From NCBI RefSeq assembly GCF_009826975.1, contig NZ_WUMO01000005.1, forward strand, positions 124,001-188,000: a stretch of DNA of 64,000 bases, written 5' to 3'. Below the pieces are notes generated by a model. The model worked only from the letters and a program-made list of their open reading frames with translations, was not told the DNA's origin and did not search any database. Position numbers and translations under genes: made by a program. The DNA is from Flavobacterium sp. HBTb2-11-1 (GTDB taxonomy: Bacteria > Bacteroidota > Bacteroidia > Flavobacteriales > Flavobacteriaceae). Of this stretch, positions 8,714 to 17,992 are shown piece by piece. The first letter of the stretch is position 1. Each line of letters opens with the position of its first letter.

Positions 8714-9784
8714 CTAAACTTTAGTTTCTAGATCTTTCATTACATCAACCAAAACCTGAACGCTTTCAATTGGCATAGCATTGTAGATAGAAGCTCTGTA
8801 ACCGCCAACAGAACGGTGTCCTGGCAATCCAGAAATGTTTGCGGCTTTCCATAAAGCGTCAAAAGTTTCTGTGTGCTCTGGGTTGTTCAATAAGAAAGTT
8901 ACGTTCATGTTTGAACGGTCTTCTACTTTTGCAGCGCCTTTGAACAATGGGTTTCTGTCGATTTCAGCGTAAAGTAATTCTGCTTTAGCATTATTTAATT
9001 TTTCAACAGCAGCGATTCCGCCTTTTTCTTTAATCCATTGTAAAGTTAGAAGAGAAACATAAACAGCAAATACAGGTGGCGTATTGTACATACTTTCTCC
9101 TTTAATGTGTTTAGCGTAATCTAGCATACTAGGAATGGTTCTTCCGTTTTTGCCTAAGATTTCTTCTTTTACTACAACTAAAGTAGTTCCTGCAGGTCCC
9201 ATATTTTTTTGAGCTCCAGCATAGATTAAGTCGAATTTAGAGAAATCTAATTCACGTGAAAAAATATCAGAACTCATATCGCATACAACAGGAACATTTG
9301 TTGATGGAAATTCTTTCATTTGCGTTCCAAAGATGGTATTGTTACTTGTGCAGTGGAAATAATCAGCATCAGCTGGGATTTCGTAACCTTTTGGAACATA
9401 AGTATAATTGTCTTCTTTTGACGAAGCTACGACAACAGTTTCACCAAAAAGTTTAGCTTCTTTGATTGCCGCGGTTGCCCACGTTCCTGAATCTAAATAA
9501 GCTGCCTTTCCGTTTTCTTTCATTAAGTTATATGGAGCCATTAAGAATGCTGTGCTGGCACCACCTTGTAAAAATAAAGCCTGATAACCTTTTCCCTGAA
9601 GTCCTAATAATTCTAAAGCAAGGGAACGAGCTTCCTCCATAACTGCGACGAAATCTTTACTTCGGTGCGAGATTTCAAGGATAGATAACCCTGAATCATT
9701 AAAATTTAAAATTGCTTTTGATGCCTTCTCAAAAACTTCCTGAGGTAAAATACTTGGTCCTGCGCTGTAGTTGTGTTTTTTCAT
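8714..9784 (-). CDS. serC: 3-phosphoserine aminotransferase
   Basis: This 356-residue PLP enzyme begins MKKHNYSAGPSILP, the classical SerC N-terminus. The cofactor lysine is in YAGAQKNMGPAG (about residue 194). Other hallmarks are LFLQGGAS, HCTSNNTIFGTQ and the C-terminal GLPGHRSVGGYRAS. It transfers an amino group from glutamate to 3-phosphohydroxypyruvate to make phosphoserine. It sits between the acyl-CoA reductase and serA genes, all leftward, with gaps of 93 and 106 bases. It is full length for the family. Confidence 0.95.
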   Translation of the reverse strand: MKKHNYSAGPSILPQEVFEKASKAILNFNDSGLSILEISHRSKDFVAVMEEARSLALELLGLQGKGYQALFLQGGASTAFLMAPYNLMKENGKAAYLDSGTWATAAIKEAKLFGETVVVASSKEDNYTYVPKGYEIPADADYFHCTSNNTIFGTQMKEFPSTNVPVVCDMSSDIFSRELDFSKFDLIYAGAQKNMGPAGTTLVVVKEEILGKNGRTIPSMLDYAKHIKGESMYNTPPVFAVYVSLLTLQWIKEKGGIAAVEKLNNAKAELLYAEIDRNPLFKGAAKVEDRSNMNVTFLLNNPEHTETFDALWKAANISGLPGHRSVGGYRASIYNAMPIESVQVLVDVMKDLETKV

Positions 9785-9877
9785 GGTTGTTGTTAATAGT
9801 CGAAAATTTTAAAGACGCAAATTTCGGTAATAAGAGCCGAAAAAGCGTTAAAATATTCGAAATAATTAAACAATTTA

Positions 9878-10945
9878 TTACTTTGTTGTTAACAAAAACG
9901 TTATAGTATCGACATTGTCTGCGTAATCCCACAATTGAGGTTTTTGCGTCTCGCCAAATGCAATGCTGTTTGCCGTTAAATTATTGCTGACAATGCATTG
10001 AATTTGATCTGTGTCTTCCTGAAGTCGTTTTTCTAATTCTTCAAGGTTTTCATAATACTCATAAAAAACACTCGAAATTGGTGATGCGTAACTGGAATCT
10101 TCTTTTAATGTCAGAAATCCATTATCTAATAATTTGAAATTACTCATTAAAAATACAGCTTTATTATAATCATAATTATTGGCGTATTTTTCATAGTGAA
10201 TAACGTCTTGATATTTGAAGATTGCTTGAAAAAAAGCATCAAAAGAATAGCCCTTCGGTACATAAAGTTTAGAAACATTTCGGCATCCTAAACCGAAATA
10301 TCTGAAAATATCTTCGCCAAGCGCTTCTAATTCTTCGTTGGTTTCTTTTCCAGTTAAAATCGCAGCCGAATTTCTGTTTTTACGAATAATTGATGGTTTG
10401 TCTTTGAAATAATATTCGAAATAACGAGAAGTATTATTGCTTCCAGTTGCAATTACAGTATCGAAGTTTTCCAGTTTTCCTTCTACAAAAATGATGCGGT
10501 CTTTTAGATTTTCATCAACAGCTATTAAATATTTAGCCAAAAAAGGCAATAAATGCTGATCGTTTGATGAGGTTTTGATTAAAGCTTTATTTCCAGTTAT
10601 TAAAACCGATAAAAAATCGTGGAAACCAACTAATGGAATATTTCCAGCTAGAATTAAAGCGACGGTTTTTGGATTTTCGTTATTCTCATCAATTTTATAT
10701 GCTGAAAGCCATTTGTCTATATTTTCTTTTGTTAGAGCTTCTGCCCAAGATTGTACAGAGAAATATACTTGTTCTGGAGTATACCATCCATTATGAGATT
10801 GTGATAGACGAATTAGATTTTCGAAATCTTCAAAAAAGATGTCGTTATATAAAACGTCAGATTTTTGCGCAGAAGCGACTTCAGAAAACTGACTTAAAAA
10901 TTTTCCTAATTCAACAAAAACACTTTTTTTTGTTTCTAATGTCAT
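9878..10945 (-). CDS. LuxC-like acyl-CoA reductase family protein
   Basis: The 355-residue protein resembles the LuxC/acyl-CoA reductase family (aldehyde-dehydrogenase fold). It has ALILAGNIPLVGFHD at about 92-106, ATGSNNTSRYFEYYF at about 166-180 and the likely nucleophile in GLGCRNVSKLYVP (cysteine about 222). Flavobacteria usually carry this gene next to serC and a ferredoxin gene, as here. The natural substrate is not established. It starts at 10945 under a good minus-strand promoter that overlaps the promoter of the divergent ferredoxin gene. It leads the serine-synthesis group. Confidence 0.8.
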   Translation of the reverse strand: MTLETKKSVFVELGKFLSQFSEVASAQKSDVLYNDIFFEDFENLIRLSQSHNGWYTPEQVYFSVQSWAEALTKENIDKWLSAYKIDENNENPKTVALILAGNIPLVGFHDFLSVLITGNKALIKTSSNDQHLLPFLAKYLIAVDENLKDRIIFVEGKLENFDTVIATGSNNTSRYFEYYFKDKPSIIRKNRNSAAILTGKETNEELEALGEDIFRYFGLGCRNVSKLYVPKGYSFDAFFQAIFKYQDVIHYEKYANNYDYNKAVFLMSNFKLLDNGFLTLKEDSSYASPISSVFYEYYENLEELEKRLQEDTDQIQCIVSNNLTANSIAFGETQKPQLWDYADNVDTITFLLTTK

Positions 10946-10950
10946 AATGT

Positions 10951-10981
10951 TTGTTTATGAATTGTTTTGATTGTAATTTTG
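10951..10981 (+). promoter_or_regulatory. promoter for the ferredoxin gene (TTG-N20-TAATTTTG)
   Basis: TTG at 10951-10953 is separated by 20 bases from TAATTTTG at 10974-10981, matching the Bacteroidota consensus TTG-N19/20-TAnnTTTG. It implies a start near 10988 and a leader of about 150 bases. It overlaps the opposing promoter at 10984-11014. Confidence 0.55.
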
Positions 10982-10983
10982 CA

Positions 10984-11014
10984 CAAAAATAAGCATAATT
11001 AAGTCGAAAGACAA
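10984..11014 (-). promoter_or_regulatory. promoter for the acyl-CoA reductase/serC group (TTG-N20-TATTTTTG)
   Basis: On the minus strand TTG (11014-11012) is 20 bases from TATTTTTG (10991-10984). The inferred start is near 10977, about 30 bases before the ATG at 10945. The two promoters face each other and their start regions overlap. Confidence 0.55.
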
Positions 11015-11138
11015 AAGTCGAAAGTCGAAAGTCCTAAGTTGAAAAGGCTTTAATATTTTTACTTTAAATACTTTCAAGCTTTATGACAGATTTTATGACT
11101 TTAGACTTTATGACTTTTAAACCTTAAGACTAAAAAAG

Positions 11139-11489
11139 ATGGCAATTATTATAACTGACGAATGCATCAATTGTGGGGCTTGCGAACCAGAGTGCCCAAA
11201 TACAGCAATATATGAAGGAGCAGATGATTGGAGATATAAAGACGGAACAAGTCTTTCTGGAAAAATTGTATTACCTGACGGAACTGAAGTTGACGCTGAT
11301 GATGCGCAGACTCCAATTTCTGACGAAATCTATTATATAGTACCAGGAAAATGTACAGAATGTAAAGGTTTTCACGATGAGCCGCAATGTGCTGCTGTTT
11401 GTCCTGTTGACTGTTGCGTTCCTGATGATAATCACGTTGAAGACGAAGAAACTTTATTGCAGAGACAAGCATTTTTGCATGCTGAATAA
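11139..11489 (+). CDS. 2[4Fe-4S] ferredoxin
   Basis: This 116-residue protein has one complete cluster motif, [12 protein letters not shown], at about 9-20. A second, interrupted one follows (CTECKGF, then [10 protein letters not shown] at about 82-96). That is the spacing of bacterial 2[4Fe-4S] ferredoxins with an insertion in the second motif. It carries electrons in the cytoplasm; the partner is unknown. Divergent transcription from the acyl-CoA reductase gene with shared promoter DNA suggests coordinated control. A classic terminator follows 24 bases after the stop. Confidence 0.9.
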   Translation: MAIIITDECINCGACEPECPNTAIYEGADDWRYKDGTSLSGKIVLPDGTEVDADDAQTPISDEIYYIVPGKCTECKGFHDEPQCAAVCPVDCCVPDDNHVEDEETLLQRQAFLHAE

Positions 11490-11513
11490 TTTTTCTTTGT
11501 ATTTAAAATATAG

Positions 11514-11535
11514 TCCTGAACCTTTTGGTTCAGGA
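11514..11535 (+). terminator. rho-independent terminator after the ferredoxin gene
   Basis: Inverted repeat TCCTGAACC/GGTTCAGGA with loop TTTT is followed by an uninterrupted T tract. It is a textbook intrinsic terminator. Confidence 0.85.
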
Positions 11536-11653
11536 TTTTTTTTTTACCCTGATTTCAGGTATTTTAAAAAGTCAGTTTCTTGATAGTGAATGTTTTATTT
11601 TTAGGCTATTGGTTAATTGTTAAAAAAATAATACTTTAGTTGAAAAAATAACA

Positions 11654-12823
11654 ATGCCTATGAAGAGATTGCTACTTTTATTTGTTGTTTTGCTCAGCTA
11701 TGTAAGCGTTTTTGCACAAAAGGAAGAATATTCTATTATTGTTAAGGATATAGAAACTTTGGAGCCAATACAAAATGCTACGGTTAAAATAATGAAAACC
11801 CAACAGATTTTATTGAGCAATGAAGAAGGAAAAGTTACTTTTATGCTGACCGGCGGATCTAACGTTCAGGTTTCTGAAACTAATTATGAAGATTTGACTG
11901 TACGCTGGACTTCTTTAAATGGAGAGCAAAAATTTGTTATTTATTTAAAGAGTAAAAACAATAAATTAGATGAAGTAGTTTTGTCTAAGGAATCTCCTGA
12001 AAAAATACTGCAGAAATTGGTTAACAATTCTATAAAGAAAATAAGTATCTCTCATAGACAGAAAGTATATGTTAGAGAGTTTTTTATGCTTGACAATCAG
12101 TATACCTACTATAATGATGGATTGGTAAATTTTCAATTTGATAAAGATAATAATGCAACCACTTTATTGGTTGAACAAAATCGCTCCTACGGATTATTAG
12201 AAGCAGATGTAAGTGCTGATTTAAAGGGCTATAACCTTAATAATATAATGGAGAATTATTCGAATTTTAAATATTTTGATCCATTATTAGATTCAAAGTC
12301 AAAAAAAGCATACGATTTTACAATAAAAGGACATTCGAAAAACAAAGATTACTACGTAATGTCAGTTGTTCCGTTGGATAAGGCCAAAGAAGCAATTGAT
12401 AATTTTGAAATCATTTATGATCCTTTGAAAAAAATTATTGTAGAATTTACGATTTCAACTACGCCTGCAACTCTTGATAAAGTGGAAGAAAAGACAAAAG
12501 AAGGCGAAAAAAACTTAACAAAATCATTTGTAAAAGTAAATTACAGATGGGATGGAACAGATTATTATGTATTGAGTTCGAATGAAGAAATTGGTTATAA
12601 TATTGTTTTAAAGGATAAAACTAAAAATGTCCAGATAAGAAATAGTTTTGTAACAACCGGTTTCAATAAACAAAATTTCACCTATAACGACAGCGATGTC
12701 TTTAAAGAAAAATCACTTTTCAATAAAAAAAATAAAATCTTGACCAATTATTGGGATATTTCAGGATTTACAGCAACCGACGAAGAAAAAGCAATCATCG
12801 CATCATTAGAGTTTAAATTGTAA
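11654..12823 (+). CDS. exported protein with carboxypeptidase-regulatory-like N-domain
   Basis: The 389-residue product has a signal peptide (about 1-21, ending VFAQ). Residues about 24-105 form a CarbopepD_reg-like beta-sandwich (DIETLEPIQNATVKI, SNEEGKVTFML, KFVIYLKSK and LDEVVLS). The rest (about 110-389) is a beta-rich region often seen in Bacteroidota outer-membrane-associated proteins, with no catalytic motif that I recognise. The start could be the second ATG at 11660 (MKRLLLLF). It is single and ends in its own terminator. It is probably periplasmic or at the outer membrane. Confidence 0.65.
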   Translation: MPMKRLLLLFVVLLSYVSVFAQKEEYSIIVKDIETLEPIQNATVKIMKTQQILLSNEEGKVTFMLTGGSNVQVSETNYEDLTVRWTSLNGEQKFVIYLKSKNNKLDEVVLSKESPEKILQKLVNNSIKKISISHRQKVYVREFFMLDNQYTYYNDGLVNFQFDKDNNATTLLVEQNRSYGLLEADVSADLKGYNLNNIMENYSNFKYFDPLLDSKSKKAYDFTIKGHSKNKDYYVMSVVPLDKAKEAIDNFEIIYDPLKKIIVEFTISTTPATLDKVEEKTKEGEKNLTKSFVKVNYRWDGTDYYVLSSNEEIGYNIVLKDKTKNVQIRNSFVTTGFNKQNFTYNDSDVFKEKSLFNKKNKILTNYWDISGFTATDEEKAIIASLEFKL

Positions 12824-12841
12824 TTATAAATAGAAATGAAA

Positions 12842-12865
12842 AATCCTGAACATAACGCTCAGGAT
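12842..12865. terminator. terminator between convergent genes
   Basis: AATCCTGA and TCAGGATT arms around a short loop are followed by six T on the plus strand. It closes the 11654-12823 gene and may also serve the leftward receptor gene that ends at 12905. Confidence 0.7.
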
Positions 12866-12904
12866 TTTTTGTTTGGTCAGACTGGGCAGAGCCGAAGCCC
12901 TTTC

Positions 12905-15538
12905 TTAAAAATTAAAACCAAGCCTTGCGTAGTAATAAGCTCCGCTGAAACCCATTTGTACAGCGTCCCAATAACCTCCTGCCTCTGTATTTCCTTGTTC
13001 GTCTTGTTTGGTTGGATATACATTAAATAAGTTGTTGCTTCCTAAAGTCAGTTTTAAGCTTTTAGTGAACTGATATCCAACAGTTAAATCGGTAATCAAT
13101 CTTGGGTTGTAAACATCATCTTCGTCTGCATAATCAACCAGAACTACTTTGCTGAAACGAGTAAAAGCTAAACCAGCATCAAATTTGTTTTTTGCGTAAG
13201 TAAGGTTTAAACCAAATTTATTGTCTGGAGCCGAAGCTAATAAAAATGCTTTTTCGCGTTTTCCGAAGAAAATAGCTTCGTCAAGAGTTCCGTTTTTTAC
13301 TTTGTCAATTTTCATGTCGTTGATGTTTCCAACTAAAGTTGCACCAAACTGACCAAAATCAAATGTCTTTTTCCAAGAGAAAACCAAATCCAAACCATGC
13401 GTGCTTGTGTCCACTCCATTCGCAAAAAATTGAGCTTCAGAAACACCTAGATTTAAAGAACTGGCATCAAAATATCCTGTCAAAACAATACGGTCTTTTA
13501 CTTGAATGTAATATCCGTCAATGGTAGCTGTAAAATCACCGAAAGACGCAGTAAATCCTAATGAAGCATTTACCGCTTTTTCTTCATTTAATTTCTCAAT
13601 TCCAAATGCTCTTGTAACTGGGCTATCGTTTGGAGCCAATAAAACTTCTGTTGCCCCGCTTGCGTTAAAGTTGGTAAAGCGTAAATTATAATAAATTTGA
13701 GCTAAAGAAGGAGCGCGGAAACCTGTACTTATCGATCCTCTAGCGTTGATATGATCTGTGATTTTAAGTCTTGATGCTAGTTTCCCATTTAATGTACTTC
13801 CGAAATCACTGTAATTTTCAAAACGTAAAGCTCCGCTTACCATCCAAGCTTCGGTAACATCCAATTCGGCATCAGTATAGAGAGAAAAATTGGTTCTGTC
13901 TTTATTGACTTCATTTGCAGGGCTGTATCCTGGGAAACCTTGAGAACCTCCAGGTCTTGGTTCTCCAGTTACAGGATCAATTGGTGCGCTTTGCGTTGTT
14001 GGATCTGTAATAGGTTTTCCGTCTGTATCATAAGTCGCGTATGAACCTTCTTCGCCAGCAAAAATTTCAAATTGCTCCACTCTAAATTCTGCTCCAAAAG
14101 CAATATTTAAACCGCTTAAAACACTTTCGTAGTTTTTAGAAATATCAAAATTTGTAGTGTTTTGAAGTAAACTGTGTCCTCCAGCATCAAATTCATGAGG
14201 AGATTTTTCTTCAAGAGAAGCATTTATAGTTCCTTTAATATCATATTGGAATTTGTTTTTACCAAAAGTATTGCTCAAATCAAATTTCCATCCGCCAGAA
14301 GATTCGGTTCTAATTCCCGCTGCGATAGAATTATCATTAATTTTAGAAGTAATTCTTGGAGTATAACCTCCTGGATAAACAGATTCGACAACTCTTTCTC
14401 CGTCATTTCTGGTAAAAGCATAAGCGTCGGTATCTCTAAAATTGCTTCCTCCAAAAGCATAAAATTCGGTTTTATCAGAAATAGGAATTGCTAAATTGGC
14501 GAACAGGTTAACACCTGTCATTTCAGCATCGCCAAACCCTTTTCTAAAATCGTAAGCAGGTCTAAGAGTTTTGTTTTTACTTAAAAATTCTCCCGTAACA
14601 TTTACATAACCGCCTTTGCTTCCAATTCCTGTTCCATAATTAGCTGCCACTCTTACAGAACCTCCGTCAAAGTCCTGATCTTTTCCGTACGAATTCCCAT
14701 TTCCATTTTGATCCAATCTAAATCCTTTCGTATTTGGAGTTCCTGGTAAGAATTCGCCTTTGGCATGTGTGTTAAAAACGCCGTACGTAACTGAACCTGT
14801 TAATTCGTCAACGTTGTCATTTGTCACAATATTAATAACCCCTGCAATCGCATCAGAACCATATTGTGCAGAAGCACCGTCTCTCAAAATCTCAATTCTT
14901 TTGATAGATGCGGCAGGAATTGCATTCAAATCTGTTCCTGTATTACCACGCCCGCGTGTTCCAAATAAATTGATTAGAGACGATTGATGTCTTCTTTTTC
15001 CATTAATCAAAACCAAAGTCTGATCTGGTCCCATACCTCTTAAAGAAGCAGGATCAACGTGGTCGGCACCATCAGAACCAGATTGTTTATTTGCATTAAA
15101 TGAAGGAGCTACATATTGTAAAAGCTGGTTAATTTCAATTTTTCCGCTTTGAGTAGTAACATCTTTGACATTGATTACATCAATAGGAACGGCCGAATTT
15201 ACAACCGTTCGTTTTGCATTTCGAGAACCCACGACAACAACGTCATTCAAAACTTGACCATCGTTTTCGCTTAAGACAATGTTTATTTTATCTCCAGAAG
15301 CTGTTTTTTCAACTGTTGTAAAACCGACATAACTAAAAACTAAAGTTGCACCTTCTTTTACTTTTATTCTAAAGCTACCCTCAAAATCAGTAGAAACTCC
15401 ATTTGAAGTTCCTTTTTCGACAATATTAACGCCCGGAAGCGGATTTCCCGATTTATCTTTTACAAGACCCGAGACCTCTTTTTGTGCAAAGAGAAATGCT
15501 GAATTCAGCAGAAATAACAATAATGCAATCTTTTTCAT
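12905..15538 (-). CDS. TonB-dependent outer-membrane receptor
   Basis: The true start is taken as the ATG at 15538 because it opens a signal peptide (MKKIALLLFLLNSAFLFAQ). The upstream in-frame extension has no signal and is ignored. The mature protein of about 858 residues starts with a carboxypeptidase-like domain (VSGLVKDKSGNPLPGVNI). A plug domain follows (LRGMGPDQTLVLINGKRRH, ILRDGASAQYGSDAIAGVINI), then a long beta-barrel with STGFRAPSLAQIYYN and a C-terminus ending in aromatic residues (YYARLGFNF). No SusD is adjacent, so a siderophore, cofactor or metal ligand is as likely as a sugar. The ligand is unknown. Confidence 0.9.
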   Translation of the reverse strand: MKKIALLLFLLNSAFLFAQKEVSGLVKDKSGNPLPGVNIVEKGTSNGVSTDFEGSFRIKVKEGATLVFSYVGFTTVEKTASGDKINIVLSENDGQVLNDVVVVGSRNAKRTVVNSAVPIDVINVKDVTTQSGKIEINQLLQYVAPSFNANKQSGSDGADHVDPASLRGMGPDQTLVLINGKRRHQSSLINLFGTRGRGNTGTDLNAIPAASIKRIEILRDGASAQYGSDAIAGVINIVTNDNVDELTGSVTYGVFNTHAKGEFLPGTPNTKGFRLDQNGNGNSYGKDQDFDGGSVRVAANYGTGIGSKGGYVNVTGEFLSKNKTLRPAYDFRKGFGDAEMTGVNLFANLAIPISDKTEFYAFGGSNFRDTDAYAFTRNDGERVVESVYPGGYTPRITSKINDNSIAAGIRTESSGGWKFDLSNTFGKNKFQYDIKGTINASLEEKSPHEFDAGGHSLLQNTTNFDISKNYESVLSGLNIAFGAEFRVEQFEIFAGEEGSYATYDTDGKPITDPTTQSAPIDPVTGEPRPGGSQGFPGYSPANEVNKDRTNFSLYTDAELDVTEAWMVSGALRFENYSDFGSTLNGKLASRLKITDHINARGSISTGFRAPSLAQIYYNLRFTNFNASGATEVLLAPNDSPVTRAFGIEKLNEEKAVNASLGFTASFGDFTATIDGYYIQVKDRIVLTGYFDASSLNLGVSEAQFFANGVDTSTHGLDLVFSWKKTFDFGQFGATLVGNINDMKIDKVKNGTLDEAIFFGKREKAFLLASAPDNKFGLNLTYAKNKFDAGLAFTRFSKVVLVDYADEDDVYNPRLITDLTVGYQFTKSLKLTLGSNNLFNVYPTKQDEQGNTEAGGYWDAVQMGFSGAYYYARLGFNF

Positions 15539-15690
15539 GGTAAGTGGTTTTTTGGTTTGTTTTTTGTTAATCAGTTTTATAAAAGTAGTCTTTTTTAACA
15601 AAATATTAATAAAATGTTTAAAAATTTCATTGCTTATGTCTAAAATTATATTATTGAACATTTTTACTTCGCGCAAGAGCTATTAAATCT

Positions 15691-15698
15691 TATATTTG
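15691..15698 (+). promoter_or_regulatory. -7 element (TATATTTG) upstream of ychF
   Basis: TATATTTG matches TAnnTTTG and lies 134 bases before the ychF ATG. I see no well-spaced TTG upstream, so only the -7 half is supported. Confidence 0.35.
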
Positions 15699-15831
15699 CA
15701 AAATTTTAGAGCCAAAAAATAGCATTTTGGCATAAAATGATAAAAACATGTAAATCATAAGACATTAAATCACAGGGTTTAATGTGAAGAGCTAAATCGA
15801 AGGCTCACATCAAATAAATACAAACAAACAG

Positions 15832-16926
15832 ATGAAAGCAGGAATTGTAGGATTGCCAAATGTTGGAAAATCAACATTATTTAATTGTTTATCTAATGCA
15901 AAAGCGCAGAGTGCGAACTTTCCGTTTTGTACAATCGAACCTAATATTGGTGTTGTAAACGTTCCAGATCCAAGAATCAACAAATTAGAGGAATTGGTTA
16001 AACCAGAGCGCGTTCAAATGGCAACTGTTGATATCGTTGATATTGCAGGTTTAGTGAAAGGTGCGAGTAAAGGTGAAGGCCTTGGAAACCAGTTTTTAGG
16101 AAACATTAGAGAGTGTAATGCTATCATTCACGTTTTGCGTTGTTTTGACAATGATAATATTGTACACGTTGACGGAAACGTAAACCCAATTCGTGACAAA
16201 GAAACTATCGATATTGAATTGCAGTTAAAAGATTTAGAAACCATCGAAAAGCGTTTAGAAAAAGTAAAACGTGCTGCAAAAACAGGGAATAAAGAAGCTC
16301 AAGCAGAGGAAGCTTTGCTAAACAGAATTAGAGAAGCTCTTTTGCAAGCAAAATCTGCTAGAACAGTGGTTCCTCAAAATAATGACGAAGAAGTTTTATT
16401 GGAAAGTTTTCAATTGATAACTGCAAAACCAGTTTTATACGTTTGTAATGTTGACGAAAGTTCTGCAGTAAGCGGAAATAAATATGTGGATCAAGTTCGT
16501 GAATTAGTAAAAGATGAAGATGCTGAAGTAATTGTACTTTCAGTAGGAGCAGAGGCTGATATCACAGAATTGGAAAGCTACGAAGAGCGTCAGGTGTTTC
16601 TTGAAGATATGGGATTAGAAGAGCCAGGAGCTTCAGTTTTAATTCGTGCAGCTTATAAATTATTAAAACAGCAAACTTACTTTACAGCTGGTGTAAAAGA
16701 AGTTCGCGCTTGGACTATTCCGATTGGAGCAACTGCACCACAGGCAGCTGGAGTTATCCACACTGATTTCGAAAAAGGATTTATCCGTGCAGAGGTGATT
16801 TCATATGATGATTACGTTCATTACGGTTCTGAGGCTAAAGCGAAAGAAGCTGGAAAATTCAGAGTGGAAGGAAAAGAATATATCGTGAAAGATGGTGATG
16901 TAATGCATTTCCGTTTTAACGTTTAA
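15832..16926 (+). CDS. ychF: redox-regulated ATPase YchF (Obg-family P-loop protein)
   Basis: This 364-residue protein is full length for YchF/OLA1. It has the P-loop GLPNVGKSTLFN (7-18), switch region NFPFCTIEPN and DIAGLVKGASKGEGLGNQFL (about 70-89). A coiled helical insertion follows (about 120-200). A TGS domain closes the protein (about 280-364, with GAKEVRAW-like and FRFNV end). In other bacteria YchF hydrolyses ATP rather than GTP and binds ribosomes. It is alone between the receptor gene and a repeat element, and has its own terminator. Confidence 0.95.
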   Translation: MKAGIVGLPNVGKSTLFNCLSNAKAQSANFPFCTIEPNIGVVNVPDPRINKLEELVKPERVQMATVDIVDIAGLVKGASKGEGLGNQFLGNIRECNAIIHVLRCFDNDNIVHVDGNVNPIRDKETIDIELQLKDLETIEKRLEKVKRAAKTGNKEAQAEEALLNRIREALLQAKSARTVVPQNNDEEVLLESFQLITAKPVLYVCNVDESSAVSGNKYVDQVRELVKDEDAEVIVLSVGAEADITELESYEERQVFLEDMGLEEPGASVLIRAAYKLLKQQTYFTAGVKEVRAWTIPIGATAPQAAGVIHTDFEKGFIRAEVISYDDYVHYGSEAKAKEAGKFRVEGKEYIVKDGDVMHFRFNV

Positions 16927-16970
16927 TTTTTTTTTTAGACAAAAGAAACAAGAAGAAAGATAATAGACTA

Positions 16971-16994
16971 AACTGCTGGAGAGATTCAGCAGTT
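16971..16994 (+). terminator. terminator after ychF
   Basis: AACTGCTG and CAGCAGTT arms are followed by seven T. Confidence 0.8.
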
Positions 16995-17029
16995 TTTTTA
17001 TACCCGAAAAGTTAATATTCACAAAGTAT

Positions 17030-17129
17030 GTCATTTCGACGAAGGAGAAATCTCCGTTAGAAACTCTACAAAGATTGGCGATTTTCGTTGCGGAGCTACT
17101 TGCGAAGATTTCTCCTTCGTCGAAATGAC
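17030..17129. repeat. 100-bp inverted-repeat element (27-bp arms)
   Basis: The left arm (17030-17056) starts GTCATTTCGACGAAGGAG. It is the reverse complement of the right arm (17103-17129) with one mismatch, around a 46-base centre. This word is a dispersed intergenic repeat that I associate with flavobacterial genomes. The whole 16,927-17,310 gap (384 bases) holds only this element, the ychF terminator and a short CTTTCGCGAAAG palindrome near 17205. I do not support a 63-codon frame there. Confidence 0.75.
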
Positions 17130-17310
17130 AAACTATACCTTGGCGTTGCGGTTTTTTCCAGAATGAAGCAAAAAATAATCCGTTTAAATCTGTGCTTTCG
17201 CGAAAGCGAATCAGTAAAATCCGCGTACAATTTTAGCATTCAAAAAATTTTGGCTCAAAAATTGGTTACAGAAAAATAACCAATTACTAATCTAAAATCA
17301 ACCAATCAAA

Positions 17311-17988
17311 ATGCTAAAAAAATCATTCAAAATTCTGGGCTGGATGCTTTTCGGAATTTTCAGTTTTCTTGCTTTGTATATTTCTTCTGTTTTAATTATT
17401 TCGAAAATTACAGTCAATTCAGATATTGCAAAAGTGGAAGAGCAAGATGCAATTCCAATTTATATTCTCTCAAACGGAGTTCATACCGATATAGTTGTTC
17501 CAATCAAAAATGAAATTAAAGATTGGCGAAACGAAATTCGATTTAACCAAACTCAATCAAAAGATTCCTTAATGAACTATATCGCTTTTGGTTGGGGAGA
17601 TAAAGGCTTTTATTTGGAAACGCCAGAATGGTCAGATTTAAAAGCAAGCACGGCTTTTAAAGCCGCTTTCGGAATCAGTTCGTCTGCTGTGCATGCAACA
17701 TTTTTTAAAAACTTAAGAGAAGGAGATGACTGCAAACGCATTTTGGTGTCAAAAGAAAATTATCAAAAGTTAGTCAATTATATTTCAAATAGTTTTAGCG
17801 ATCCAATTCATCCACAATGGATTGAAGGTCATAGTTATGGAAAAAAAGATGCTTTCTATGAAGCAAAAGGAAGTTATAGTCTTTTTTATACTTGCAATAC
17901 TTGGGCAAATAATGCCTTAAAAGCAGCCAATCAAAAAGCAAGTTTGTGGACGGTTTATGATAAAGGGATTTTTTGCCATTATAAATAG
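17311..17988 (+). CDS. TIGR02117/DUF2459 family protein
   Basis: The 225-residue protein has one N-terminal membrane segment (about 9-30). A domain with SNGVHTDIVVPI (about 54-65), FGWGDKGFYLETPEW (about 92-106) and YTCNTWANNALKA (about 193-205) follows. These are landmarks of DUF2459 (TIGR02117), which includes E. coli-like and rhizobial urease-cluster proteins of unknown function. The conserved H, C and N residues suggest a transglutaminase/NlpC-like active site, but that is inference. It is membrane-anchored with the domain outside. Its end nearly abuts the next gene (4 bases). Confidence 0.75.
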   Translation: MLKKSFKILGWMLFGIFSFLALYISSVLIISKITVNSDIAKVEEQDAIPIYILSNGVHTDIVVPIKNEIKDWRNEIRFNQTQSKDSLMNYIAFGWGDKGFYLETPEWSDLKASTAFKAAFGISSSAVHATFFKNLREGDDCKRILVSKENYQKLVNYISNSFSDPIHPQWIEGHSYGKKDAFYEAKGSYSLFYTCNTWANNALKAANQKASLWTVYDKGIFCHYK

Positions 17989-17992
17989 ACTC

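Noticed and set aside
11001..11125. AAAGTCGAAAGTC tandem words and their partly complementary GACTTTATGACTT words
   Set aside because: They could pair as a leader hairpin of the ferredoxin transcript, but such simple repeats are widespread in flavobacterial spacers and the pairing is loose.
15539..15676. N-terminal extension of the TonB-dependent receptor
   Set aside because: A longer in-frame start exists at 15676, but the segment has no signal peptide or domain and would bury the good signal that begins at 15538.
17088..17279. 63-codon open frame downstream of ychF
   Set aside because: Half of it overlaps the inverted repeat element and the protein has no recognisable domain or promoter support.
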